Part shown: positions 9,696-19,309 of the stretch, in pieces | Numbering within the stretch: position 1 is the stretch's first letter | How the letters are laid out: each line of letters begins with the position of its first letter | NCBI GenBank assembly: GCA_000226015.1 | Contig: JH154287.1 | Coordinates: 1 to 20,508 of the forward strand | Source of the DNA: Mnemiopsis leidyi | Lineage: Eukaryota; Ctenophora; Tentaculata; Lobata; Bolinopsidae | Length of the DNA: 20,508 bases | Reading direction: 5' to 3' | The notes under the pieces: generated by a model | What the model saw: only the letters and a program-made list of their open reading frames with translations | Database searches by the model: none | What the model was told of the DNA's origin: nothing | Program-made: the position numbers and the translations under genes

Positions 9696-9863
9696 GTACA
9701 GTACAATAACTTTATTTTCCATCATCTTTTGACGCATGTCACTCTTTTCTATCTTGATCTTATTGATAAATTAATCCACGACTTTACATTCAGTGAAACA
9801 CGCAATGAAATTCAAAACAAATTGTTCCCGAAAGTCTTAAACTTACTGCATAAAACCATTCAG

Positions 9864-10039
9864 GAGCGAACCAAAAAGGAGAACCGGGCGATGTCGGAGA
9901 TAAAGGAGTTGCCGGTGGAGTAGGAGACAAAGGAGACACTGGTGAGGCTGGACCTCAGGGAGAAAAGGGTCAAACCGGAATGCCAGGCTTGCCTGGAACC
10001 TCCGGAGATAAGGGGGTCGTCGGTGATAAAGGACAGCCG
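9864..10039 (+). CDS. Collagen IV exon 22 (176 bp, phase 1 to 0)
   Basis: GANQKGEPGDVGDKG (QK interruption) through GMPGLPGTSGDKG to GQP. With exon 21 the break reads VLYIAKGANQK. Acceptor ccattcag|GA, donor ccg|gtaatt. Confidence 0.9.
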
Positions 10040-10151
10040 GTAATTGAGTGAAGCATTAATTTTGTTCAGTTGCAGTATATGAAAATCAAGGTGGTAGGTT
10101 GGTTTGCAAGAAAGAAGATATTTGCGAGATAAGAAAGTGTGGTATTTTCAG

Positions 10152-10236
10152 GGAATGGAAGGAGCCGCTGGAGAGCCAGGAGAAAAAGGAGAACCTGGTG
10201 CATCCCCCAAGGGAGAACCAGGCGCAGATGCCCAAG
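10152..10236 (+). CDS. Collagen IV exon 23 (85 bp, phase 0 to 1)
   Basis: GMEGAAGEPGEKGEPG, then [13 protein letters not shown], with two short interruptions. Acceptor attttcag|GGA; donor caag|gtttga is weak. Confidence 0.87.
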
Positions 10237-10368
10237 GTTTGAAGTTTCTAAATTTATAGGATATAAAAACTCTTACGCTTCAGTCGCTCCTAGCTCTAAA
10301 CTCCTCAGCTTTTAAGCCTCACTTTTCTTATACAAACCAAAACAAATTGCTCACAGCTCAAATTTCAG

Positions 10369-10538
10369 GAGAAAAAGGCATGGCGGGAACTAACGGAGAA
10401 GACGGTGAAGTGGGAGGACCAGGACCTAAAGGAGAGACTGGAGCACAGGGAGACAAGGGAGTTACAGGAGAAGCTGGCGAACCTGGTGAACCTGGTGAAC
10501 CTGGATTAGAGGGCCCTGTTGGACCTCCTGGATCAGTG
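10369..10538 (+). CDS. Collagen IV exon 24 (170 bp, phase 1 to 0)
   Basis: [16 protein letters not shown] through GPVGPPGSV. Acceptor aatttcag|GA. Donor gtg|gtaatt gives GSV-PGEK across the junction. A donor three bases earlier (tca|gtggta) would give the perfect triplets GSP-GEK, so the end may be 10535. Confidence 0.85.
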
Positions 10539-10826
10539 GTAATTAAGCCCTTCTCTGTTTACTATTAAGTTTACTATCTTGAAAGTTAGATGATAAATTG
10601 ATAAATGAGGATACAAAAAACAATATTTTTAGGCCAATAGAGGATATCTCCAGCATTAAACAGTATTTTACTATTATACCATTTCTAAAAACCGTTTATG
10701 AAAAATGAATGTCTAAAGGTAATTCAACAAAATTAAGAAAAATGTTAGCTTGAGGCACCTATTATATATCAATCAAACTTACAACCATCGTCACTGTGAA
10801 AGATTTATTAATCTCTCATTTTACAG

Positions 10827-10997
10827 CCAGGAGAAAAAGGAGACACAGGCGAGGAAGGTCCGGTGGGAATGCCTGGAGATACGGGAGCAAAGGGAGAAAA
10901 AGGAGAAGCAAACATCGTGAAAGGAGAACCAGGAGACAAGGGAGAGAAGGGACGAAAAGGTCTCACCTATCCTGACTACATACCAATAGAGCCTGAG
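10827..10997 (+). CDS. Collagen IV exon 25 (171 bp, phase 0 to 0)
   Basis: PGEKGDTGEEGPVGMPG, an interruption at GEANIVKGEPG, then GDKGEKGRKG. It closes with the non-helical LTYPDYIPIEPE, the start of the largest break in the helix. Acceptor ttttacag|CCA, donor gag|gtaaga. Confidence 0.9.
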
Positions 10998-11148
10998 GTA
11001 AGACCATGATAGGGAATTTTATCCTTTAGATCAACACAAGATCGCCAGCTCTCATTTATCAAAGCATACAGAACCCCTTTCATGAGAATGAGATAATCGT
11101 TAACCATACGTTTTAGTAAAAGATAGCTAACTTTTTGATTCCTGTTAG

Positions 11149-11373
11149 GTCTCCGACGGCAAGCCTGAAGATCCTCTGGTGGTGGAGATCGTCACATTCT
11201 TCGAAGAAAACAAAGAGCTTCTTGGACTTGACAAGGGAGAGGAAGGTGAGATTGGTGATTTCGGAGAGAAGGGACAGCCGAACGATGAAGTGGGAGAGAA
11301 CGGTTTGGATGGTGAGAATGGAGCAAATGGTGAGAACGGAATTCCCGGCGTTCCTGGATCCCCTGGAGCCAAG
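11149..11373 (+). CDS. Collagen IV exon 26 (225 bp, phase 0 to 0), large non-collagenous insert
   Basis: The first 29 codons are non-helical: VSDGKPEDPL, then the amphipathic-looking VVEIVTFFEENKELLGL. Triplets resume at GEEGEIG, break once more at GQPNDEVGENG, and run to GSPGAK. With exon 25 the interruption is about 41 residues. Acceptor cctgttag|GTC, donor aag|gtgaga. Confidence 0.9.
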
Positions 11374-11661
11374 GTGAGAGGGAGTGGTGTTCATAATTTA
11401 AGAGTTCCATTAGTTAAATAGCCTTTAACTAACTAAGGTTACACCTAACTAAGACGGAGGAGGAAAACAAATTTAAGCTGCGTGTTATAGTGAAGAGACA
11501 AAATTTCTTAGATTTGCACACTTGTAATTAGAATAAATCACTAGAAACTGAAGGTTTGAAGAAAAAATTCTTCTGAAAAACTTCCACAGACTGACTAAAT
11601 TGTGCGTTCTCAAAGTTGTCAAAATGTAAAAAACATCCACAGTCTACACGAAATACCTCAG

Positions 11662-11796
11662 GGCGAGGAAGGAGCTAAAGGACAGCCAGGTGAAAAAGGA
11701 GAGGAAGGCGACCAGGGTCCAGGAGGACTCCCCGGCCAACCCGGAGAACCAGGAATGAAGGGTGTTCCTGGCATCCACGGAGACCAAGGACCAAAG
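11662..11796 (+). CDS. Collagen IV exon 27 (135 bp, phase 0 to 0)
   Basis: Fifteen clean triplets: [13 protein letters not shown] through GIHGDQGPK. Acceptor tacctcag|GGC, donor aag|gttaga. The stop codon of an antisense open frame lies only 26 bases beyond its end, so an antisense 3' UTR would overlap this exon. Confidence 0.92.
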
Positions 11797-11821
11797 GTTA
11801 GATAGATCTGGCTAAAGTATT

Positions 11822-12747
11822 TCATTGCTTGGACTTCTTTTTGTTAGTTTTTTCAGTTTTTATTTCTGAGGAACAGCTTTTTGAGCGTTTTGTTTTGGAG
11901 TTTTTAGTGAACTTAAACAAAGATTTAGATCTCCTAGGTTTGCGCCCCAAATCTTCGGATAAGGATCTTATCGGACAATAGTCCTTTGAGTCATCCGTAG
12001 GGCAAGTCTCAAAGTCGTGTGTTTCAACCCACAACTTAGTGCTCTTTTCTAAGCTTCCACTTGTGAATACAATTTGTGATAGTGGGTCTGTATCATGATG
12101 CTTCTTTTCCTCCGTCAATTTAGAGGAATCCAAATTTGCGCTGTTGATTTCTCCATCCTCAACCACCTGACTTTCCTCCTTCGGTAGACAATTGTAATCT
12201 CCTTCTGCTTCACGAGTCAAAGTTTCTGCAGTCGTTTTATTGTTACAATCCTCTGTTTCCAAAATAACTCCAGATTTAGTAATTTTTATTTCTGGGTAAG
12301 ACCCGTTTTCCAGCTGACCAGCGCTGCATTCATCAGTTTCATCCGGAACAACCTGAGTCAAACTATTTTGAGATGTCAAGATTTCTCTAGGCTTCCTACT
12401 CATAACAAACCCATTGATAACAACACTATCAGCACGTGCTAGACGCCTCGGCTCAGCAATCATTGCCTGCTCCTTCAACAACTCCTTGAGCTTAGGAGCA
12501 TCCACAATCGAATGTCTAGTGTAGATGGGGTAGTCCTCACCGTCCTCTAGCCCACTCCTCCGGCGTGATCGTCTCGACCTGATCTCATTGACGGAGCGGT
12601 TCCAGTGGTTGGAAGAGTTTCGTTTCTTGTCGCTGTTACCGTTAGCTCTGCTGGAACGTTTGTTCTGATGAGTCAACTTTTTGGTCTCGACTATGGCGGT
12701 GTGAGGCTCTCCGCAGCAGCAGGAGAGCAGGAACATCTTGTAGCGAC
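11822..12747 (-). CDS. Antisense nested open frame, 304 codons from ATG; possible receptor cytoplasmic tail
   Basis: I do not recognise a family with certainty. The frame runs from ATG (12734-12736, minus strand) to TGA (11822-11824). It begins MFLLSCCCGEPHTA, has an Arg/Ser cluster (SRRSRRRSG, residues 54-62), a helical KLKELLKEQ, a long acidic/polar middle, and a very basic Ser-rich C-terminus with KPRRSKSLFKF. No membrane segment is visible. A pyrimidine-rich tract and cgccccag precede GTCGCTACAAG-ATG on the minus strand. That gives a good acceptor at 12748/12747, which would make this a 3'-terminal exon starting xRYKMFLLSCCCG. Inference: RYK...LLxCCC resembles helix 8 plus palmitoylated Cys after transmembrane helix 7 of class A receptors, followed by a long tail. 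No upstream receptor exons were found in the window. The start could equally be the ATG itself. Confidence 0.62.
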
Positions 12748-13522
12748 CTGGGGCGAGAGATGGAGGAGAGAGGAAGATAGGAAGGAAGGGTAGGATTCTA
12801 CAGGGGAAGTTCTGTCTGTCTCCTATCGTTGACCTAACCTATGATAGAATTATCCAGAAATCAAAATTAATAGTTTTATGGCGATAGGTATCTGATAAAC
12901 GGAATCGTTAAACTAAGGAAAAGTTTCTTTTATCAACACTGGTAGTTAAAACACACGATGTACAATCAAGTAATGTTTGACTGGATTGCTGGAGAAAGGG
13001 GGAAAGATTTCGAATGATCAAACTCGAAGGAGTAGGTTGTCATTAAACGGGCGCCATACGAAGAAAGAACAATACTGAACAGACGTAGCAATTAATACTC
13101 AACTAACGACAAGCAAGATTTTTGTGAAGATTTAGGAAAATAAAGTATATTCAAATTCTTCTCTTATTAGGTGGTAGTGTCCGAGCAAGTAATTACAGAA
13201 ACGTGATTGACTCTGGGAGCAGGTTATTCACCAAATCTTGTAGTCTGTAGATAAAACAATGCCTTTCTTCGCCAAAATTTAGACGCTGTCAGGCTTGTAG
13301 GATAGAACAAAAGAATGGCATTTGATATAAAGCTGTTTTGAGATGTCGATATTTCTAAATTTGAGTCATTGAGCGTAAATCTGTAGCGGGATAAAATCTG
13401 GAGTGGGATAAAAAACGTATAGGGACCACGAATGTTTCCACCACAGAGGTTGCTTGATGCAATCGTCATGAGACATGAGCAAATGTCATGACATATCCCA
13501 GCTTATTTAGATTATTGTTAAT

Positions 13523-13882
13523 ATGTCTAGTAGACATAAAAGAAAGCATGGCAACAAGGAACAACAAAAAAGACAAAGAAGCAGTTTAACCGAACAAATT
13601 AGGAAGCTTTGTGGCATCTGGCCTGAAAAGCTGATCTCTTTTCAGCTTGTATCTTATCTAAAGGAATTTTGTTGGGATGTGGCTGGCGATAAATTTCAGA
13701 CAGTAGGTCGAGGAATTGTAGGCTTGAATTTAAATGATGGTAAAAAGAGAGCTAATTATGTTGTCTTCAAATGTGAGAAGATTTGCTTTTGTCTAGCCGA
13801 CATTTCACATGAGGTGGGCTGGGAGTTGATTTTGGGCTACGCAAGACGTGATTTTAGCCAGGCACCAACATGGAACCACTGA
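13523..13882 (+). CDS. Uncharacterised 119-codon open frame within intron 27
   Basis: ATG to TGA, not recognised. The N-terminus is strongly basic (MSSRHKRKHGNKEQQKRQR). A mixed globular-looking part follows with FQLVSYLKEFCWDVAG and KCEKICFCLADISHEVGW, ending QAPTWNH. A second frame (13870-14073, MEPLIQLLLRHTVKK...) overlaps its end by 13 bases, an arrangement seen in compact mobile or viral sequences but possibly chance. It could be a transposon remnant, a small nested gene or a random frame. There is no supporting promoter or poly(A) signal. Confidence 0.3.
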   Translation: MSSRHKRKHGNKEQQKRQRSSLTEQIRKLCGIWPEKLISFQLVSYLKEFCWDVAGDKFQTVGRGIVGLNLNDGKKRANYVVFKCEKICFCLADISHEVGWELILGYARRDFSQAPTWNH

Positions 13883-14073
13883 TACAACTACTGTTAAGAC
13901 ATACAGTGAAGAAAAGTGTGAATCTCCGCTCTCACCTAGAGAAGTTTCTAGTTCAAGTCAGATTTTCTGGAGCCAACTTCTACCAACAGACAATTGTAGG
14001 CATCAAAACTTCGCTGTTAGCACGGATTATTTCGTTTGGGGTATATCAGGTAAAAAAATTAATTGGCGGGTGA

Positions 14074-14200
14074 GTACTCATTACTCATTACTCATTACTC
14101 ATTACTCATTACTCATTACTCATTACTCATTACTCATTACTCATTACTCATTACTCATTACTCATTACTCATTACTCATTACTCATTACTCATTACTCAT
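14074..14200. repeat. Heptanucleotide satellite (ATTACTC)n
   Basis: About 18 nearly perfect copies of a 7-bp unit (TACTCAT in another register). The array ends about 80 bases before the acceptor of exon 28. Its uniformity suggests recent slippage and likely length polymorphism. Confidence 0.95.
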
Positions 14201-14279
14201 AATTTCATAAATAGCAAAATGCACTTTTGGGTACTTTAAACAATAAACATGCCCCTCCTTTAACTTTCTTCAACTTCAG

Positions 14280-14408
14280 GGCGTTGCCGGTAAAGAAGGC
14301 AAGTCTGGAGATAACGGAGATGCAGGTTCTTGTGGCTGTACGGTCAGACACGAGGGAAAATGTAACTGTGACACCCACATCTTCGTCGTGCATAGCCAAA
14401 GTGATGAG
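14280..14408 (+). CDS. Collagen IV exon 28 (129 bp): end of helix, Cys cluster, NC1 start
   Basis: Five last triplets (GVAGKEGKSGDNGDAG) lead into SCGCTVRHEGKCNCDTH, then IFVVHSQSDE, the hallmark opening of the first C4 repeat of NC1. The four Cys before the C4 repeat are unusual for this family. Acceptor aacttcag|GGC, donor gag|gttggt. Unspliced read-through would end VGDFYI-stop, but splicing to exon 29 restores HSQSDEIPECP, the expected family order. Confidence 0.92.
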
Positions 14409-15192
14409 GTTGGTGACTTTTATATCTAAATTATTCTCCCAAAATTTTGTCTTTTCCCTGATTTTCCACTGTATTACTAAAAATACCTGTTTTCAATCGT
14501 GTACAAAATTTGAATTTAAGGAGGATAAAAAATCAAGAAACGCTTGACAAATGAACTTTGGTGCCAATCAAGGGACACCAATCTACCTGAATTACCATTC
14601 ACAAGGCCTTGAGATGTCAAGTAAAAAGTAGAGCAATTAAAATTATGGTAGAAGCAACCAACTGATCATGCTTTTCAAGCCACTATCTAGACCAACTGAA
14701 CAACTCCTCATCATCCCATACATCTCCGAAATAAAATTGGTAACTTTGAGCAAGAACAAAAGTTAAATCGGCAATATAATGGGGAATTTGATGGCGAATG
14801 AAAAAGCTCAAAACCTAAACTGTCCCCTTATCATTCCAACATGGATGATTTTCAACTTTAAGGTAGAATAAAAGTTTTAGCGACTTTATGATTTTGAATT
14901 TGACGACAGATTTGATTATATGCTTATATGCCCTACCAACAAGATTCCCGATTGTTTTTGGCCGGAGCAGGCTTTTGCCTTTCGTGACTGATTATTGGCC
15001 ACTAAATCATAAAAATTTAAAGAATCTCCCCGCTTGGGCGCTTGACCGCTCAAAGTCTTCGGAAGAGCAGAACAGCAGACCTAAATAATGAAGCAGAAAA
15101 CAATAAACTGCATTACCTGAAACAATAGAAAAATCCAGGCTAGGTCAGGACTACTTTTATCAAGCATGAGAAAACACACCACATCTCCGCAG
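14409..15192. other. Intron 28 (784 bp)
   Basis: AT-rich, with no gene or clear repeat seen. It ends acatctccgcag. Confidence 0.8.
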
Positions 15193-15343
15193 ATCCCCGA
15201 ATGTCCGGCTGATCACAGAACAGTCTGGACTGGATTCAGTCTCATGTCACTTACTGCCGGATTTGTTGTCACCGAGCAGGACCTCGGAAATGTCGGCTCT
15301 TGTGTCGAAAGTTTCGACATCATGGCTATGATGGCTTGTCAAG
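15193..15343 (+). CDS. Collagen IV exon 29 (151 bp): NC1 first C4 repeat, middle part
   Basis: Starts IPECPADHRTVWTGFS, matching the family pattern P-x-CP...W-GFS. It continues through EQDLGNVGSC and FDIMAMMACQ, aligned to the canonical QDLG-x-GSC and the third C4 Cys. NC1 drives chain selection and trimer and hexamer assembly. Acceptor ctccgcag|ATC (phase 0), donor caag|gtgagg (phase 1). Confidence 0.95.
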
Positions 15344-16698
15344 GTGAGGTTTTGTAGATACTTTTAGTTCAGGAATTTAAGTATGGTTGAAATATTAGAT
15401 ATCATTTTTAGAGATAATTTTACGTACGTAAAATGTTATAGATCTAAAAAAATGAGAAGTTTTGATTGAGTGCATTGCCATCAGAACAAAAGGGAGAAGT
15501 GGTAGCAGCGGCTTGAAGTACAATAACATAAAACCAAGTACCCCTAGATCATTAGCTGAGTTGTCTGCCTTGGAGACTGAGTTTCTAAAAATATAACCGG
15601 TTGCTAGGGACGGCGTGAGACTCAGAGAATCGTGAAAAATATCCAAGTGGCAGACGGCTAGAAACTAAACGGTTTTACCAGCATTGTTTTGTCGTAGGAA
15701 TATATAAATTCGTAGTGTGCAATATTTACTTCGTGTCGCTATGTCTCTAATAAAAATTGGTGGTTTAGATTTAAGAGGAGCTAAAATTTGGGACATTATA
15801 TCACCACTTATTGTTGTGTGTGGTGCGCAAAAACTCAATTATCTAATTAAAGATAGAAGTCTTCTTCGCGTAGAATAGTGGACACTTGATAGAAATAACA
15901 TGTACGGATTATACCATAAGTGTAATTCTATAAAGATTCAAGATTAAAAGATATTAAGAATTTAACATAAGCTTGTACTCACGGATTCATTGAAGCCATT
16001 CATTCATCTGTCGTCCAATCTTCAATAACAACATCAAGCCTTTTCGATACGCAGGCGTAAAGGTGCAGAACGAAATTGAAAAATTCGGAAAACAAGAATT
16101 GCGGCCGCAATTTTTAGGAATTATTTCCTGTTTCTGATAAAAATTGAAGCATCCTTTAGCAACTTTACTACAGCTTAAGTTTTAAAGGGGGACTTCAATG
16201 AGATTGGCATCAAATAACATAACAGACATAAGTGCCACTGATTCCAGTTATAAAGTGATTGATATTATCGGCAATCGACATCAATTTGTGCACTGCGTTA
16301 ATATAAAGTTTGAATCATCATGACGATTTGCAAAAGCTATGGGGACCTGCCATTGAAGGAGTTTTTAATTAAAAATGTGCGCGCACGAAGGTATGCAATT
16401 AGAATAATGCTATTTCGCAAAATTCCATAAGGGATTGCAAATATACGTGATAATATTCTTTTTATGAGAAATTCATGTACACTCGACAAAAGCTAGAATA
16501 TAAACACATTTTCTAAATGCCCCCTGTATCGTTAGCCCGCTTATCAATGCCTTTTTCGCTCTGATCGGTGAAAAATGGCAAAGGATATAAATGGTCAATT
16601 TACAGGGACAGGTATAGGTAAAAACAGAAAACAACGCAAAATTTAAATTCAAATTACAAAGGTGGCCAACGTTCTGCCTCAAAACAACAAGCAACTTT

Positions 16699-16741
16699 GT
16701 TAGGGTTAGGGTTATAGGGTCAGGGTTAGAGTTTGGGTTAA
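16699..16741. repeat. Degenerate interstitial telomere-like tract
   Basis: Two perfect TTAGGG units followed by variants (TTATAGGG, TCAGGG, TTAGAG, TTTGGG). Short and decayed. It fits the TTAGGG telomere type found in most animals. Confidence 0.75.
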
Positions 16742-17554
16742 GTTCGCTGGGGCCATATATGTGGAAAAAATGTTGTGGCGCACGATGTTCTGGGGCAGGA
16801 CGACGGGAACCATTTCAAAGAGCCACTAGCCGTGTAGTTTTCATGTTTAAAGATTAATTAGGTAAACCTGATAGCATAAATTTAGGTTCTAAAAAAGGCT
16901 TCTGTGGTCGGAAACTGCACAAAGATCAAGAAGGGGCAAGCTAGACGAAGTTTTAAGACATATGAATATTAATCAAAAACTTTATAAAATTAGTTTGTGT
17001 TAAGATGGCTCATTGCACAGAGCAAATATCATCTCACACCATTTCGTCTACATCATTAAATACTAAGCAGAGAATATTGCTGTGAAATTACAGTAACGTC
17101 GGTCATCGGATAGCAACTGGCAAGTTTACGGAGCCTTCACAGTACGGTATTTGTCAAACAGTTCCTTTTATTTTATGCGAAGATGCTTGGTAAATAAAAG
17201 TTGACAGTTGATAACAATTTGTTATCAAATGTTTCAGGAGAAAACATTAATAAGGAAATAGCAAAGCGGGCACTTAAAAAACTGAACGTAGGTTAATTAT
17301 AAAACAGATTGGTAACTCAATGGAAGCTGAGAACAGAATTAATAGCACTGAGCAGTAAAAATGATGGACAGTAGAGAAAGGGAACGTTTTAGTGACCATG
17401 AAAGGTACTATCAGCTATGATTATGCTAACAGATAAAATGCAGGTCTAAAGTCTAAGACCAAACCGATTATACAAGTCGAATTGTGTATTGTGTACAATC
17501 CGTGTAACATAGTGGTAAAATGTGAACATTCTATGCGCTCCCCAGACTGACTAA

Positions 17555-17632
17555 GATTGCCGCGCGTTGATTGGACAGGACTCTGACTGCTGCTCGTTGA
17601 TTGGTTGAATTGTGCGCGCGCCGCACGTGCCA
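17555..17632 (-). promoter_or_regulatory. GC-rich segment with two inverted CCAAT boxes and a CACGTG E-box
   Basis: GTTGATTGG occurs twice, with ATTGG at 17570-17574 and 17600-17604, 30 bp apart. GCGCGCGC and CACGTG (17624-17629) follow. Read on the minus strand these are two CCAATCAACG boxes downstream of the E-box. This could be a promoter for a minus-strand transcript. No TATA box or start exon could be fixed. Confidence 0.3.
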
Positions 17633-17918
17633 AGTTTATTTCTCCACTACCCAGATTTTAAATGCACCAAATTGTATTCGTATTTCGTTGTGCATACATG
17701 CTCTGTCCGCTGATCAGTGATCGCAGTGTACATCCCCTGATTTGTCTGACGAACACTTACATAAAATGTTTCAATCACTGGCGTGTATGTATAATTGTCC
17801 ATTCGGCCTCCTGTAATTGGCCGTTACACTTGTGTTACATGTGGCTGTTGGAGTTTCTGATAAAAATAAGTAAAAGATTAATGTTATACGAACTATGATG
17901 CCTGAAATAGCTTACTTA

Positions 17919-17948
17919 GGCTAATCTAGCTTAGCCTAATCTAGCTTA
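17919..17948. repeat. 15-bp tandem direct repeat
   Basis: GGCTAATCTAGCTTA is followed immediately by GCCTAATCTAGCTTA. The unit contains the palindrome TCTAGC/GCTTAGC-like ends, so the pair can also fold. Confidence 0.75.
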
Positions 17949-18112
17949 TGATAAGCGCAGCGATTTATTGGCTTGCTATAGTTGTTATTGGCATGACACA
18001 GACATTAGACAAGATATACGATCACTTATACTTGATCTTCACATAGAAGAATTTTAAGCTTCTCAAAGTTGAAACACAAGGAAACATTTTGTTGTAACAC
18101 ATCCTCCGCCAG

Positions 18113-18243
18113 GTAACGATGTGTGCCGACATGCCGTGAGAACAGAGCGATCTTACTGGCTCGTTAACGAGAACATTGAGGATCCTGTACTGAAACCCAT
18201 GGCTGATATCGACGAGATCCTCCCCTACATTTCTCGATGTGCA
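18113..18243 (+). CDS. Collagen IV exon 30 (131 bp): NC1 first C4 repeat, C-terminal part
   Basis: Joins exon 29 as MMACQ-G-NDVCRHAVRTE, then RSYWLVNENIEDPVL, then a span ending DEILPYISRCA. This matches the family pattern N-x-VC...SYWL...FISRC, with divergent sequence between the anchors. Five of the six first-repeat Cys are now seen; the sixth (expected VC) would open the next exon. Acceptor cctccgccag|GT, donor gca|gtaagt (strong, phase 0). Confidence 0.93.
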
Positions 18244-18807
18244 GTAAGTTTTCAAACGCAAGGAAATATTTCCATAATTTTAAATTTGCTAAGTAAGTAA
18301 CTTGGACACGCTTGTGACCTAGAACAGAAACTGGAACCATAGACTCGCTGATATTGCACCAGCTCCATTAAGCTATTTAGCAATTTATACTTTCTAGCGT
18401 GTTGTAAACATGAGCGAAAGTATCCTGAAAGATCTTTGTCTCTCAACATTTAAATTTAGAGCAAGATGTAACATCTTTAATTTCGCTAAGTGAAATGTCG
18501 TCATGATCATTATTTTAAGGGCCCTGAAGTCGGCATTCAAACAGATGCCTCTTAGCTATTGCAGTTCTAACGTTTGTCCTATAATAGCCCAAGTTTTGAC
18601 TTCACACGCCTTGACTTACAGCTGAGATATTCTGAATTTAACGTGAAGTTTCTCCGATCAGACTTTGACCCTTGTATGCTCTTTCTTGAAGTAAATTATC
18701 AGTCTAAAATATGCAGGATCAACAACTACGATAAGACCTGTCACTAAATTGCTTTAGTCTTAAAGGGTTGTGTAGGACACATAAACTATAAATAACTCAA
18801 CGTCCCA

Positions 18808-19193
18808 TTAGCCCCGATATATAGTAATCACTAAGAATATCCGATACACCCTAAAACGATGGTCCCATCTCCCGTTTTCCCGGACAGACCATGAAACAGA
18901 TATTTTCCACTCTGTTCTATACGTAAACAAGTAATTACACCTGTGGCCAACACCCTGCAGTAATATGATTCGTGATATTCCTCTGACGCCAAATGGATCT
19001 TTCTCTACCTCCATGACTTGGTTTCCGTGTTGTTTCCAAACTTTGCAGAGTTGCAAAGTGGAGCCGGCAAGGGTAATGACATTTGGACAATGATCCAGTG
19101 GGAGAGGGTGAGGTGTGTGTGTCCCGTTAATTTGGGGTTGAAAGTTCCTGATCTTTCGGAAATGTAGTGTGGGGTTGACTGCAGTCTGCAGCT
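18808..19193 (-). CDS. Uncharacterised long open frame on the minus strand (about 128 codons, no clear start)
   Basis: The frame is open from about 19193 down to TAA at 18808. It reads AVNPTLHFRKIRNFQPQ, later CPNVITLAGSTLQLCKVWKQ, then NQVMEVEKDPFGVRG. A ctgcag| acceptor could precede it. The length without a stop is unusual for this AT-rich sequence, but I recognise no domain. It may be a fragment of an exon, a mobile-element remnant or chance. Confidence 0.25.
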
Positions 19194-19222
19194 TTTTTCA
19201 GGGATGACTAGTTAAATACAAA

Positions 19223-19309
19223 ATTGGGGACGCTAAACTGAGCATGCTTAACTGGGGATTCTAAACTGGGGATGATAAATTGGAATTCTAATTAGGGATG
19301 CTAGACTGG
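19223..19309. repeat. Degenerate short tandem repeat around AACTGGGGATGCTA
   Basis: Five or so diverged copies of a roughly 16-17 bp unit (CTAAACTG / GGGGAT / TCTAAACTGGGGATG / GGGATGCTAGACTGG). Confidence 0.65.

Larger units (their letters stand above)
11797..14279. other. Intron 27 (2,483 bp) with nested open frames and a satellite
   Basis: Contains the antisense frame at 11822-12747, the plus-strand frame at 13523-13882 and the heptanucleotide array near 14074-14200. No other Gly-X-Y exon is present, and the exon 27 and exon 28 phases agree. Confidence 0.85.
15344..18112. other. Intron 29 (2,769 bp)
   Basis: AT-rich. Holds the telomere-like tract at 16699, the GC-rich paired ATTGG segment at 17555-17630 and the 15-bp direct repeat at 17919-17948. 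No exon compatible with C4 is present inside it, and exons 29 and 30 join in phase. Confidence 0.8.

Noticed and set aside
14409..14429. Read-through end of exon 28 (VGDFYI then TAA) as the natural C-terminus
   Set aside because: Splicing at 14408 to 15193 gives HSQSDEIPECP and a continuing C4 repeat, which the family requires.
18622..18747. Possible next exon after ttacag (LRYSEFNVKFLRSDF..., 42 codons in phase 0)
   Set aside because: It lacks the expected VC and HSQ...CP pattern of the second C4 repeat and ends in a stop. It is probably chance.
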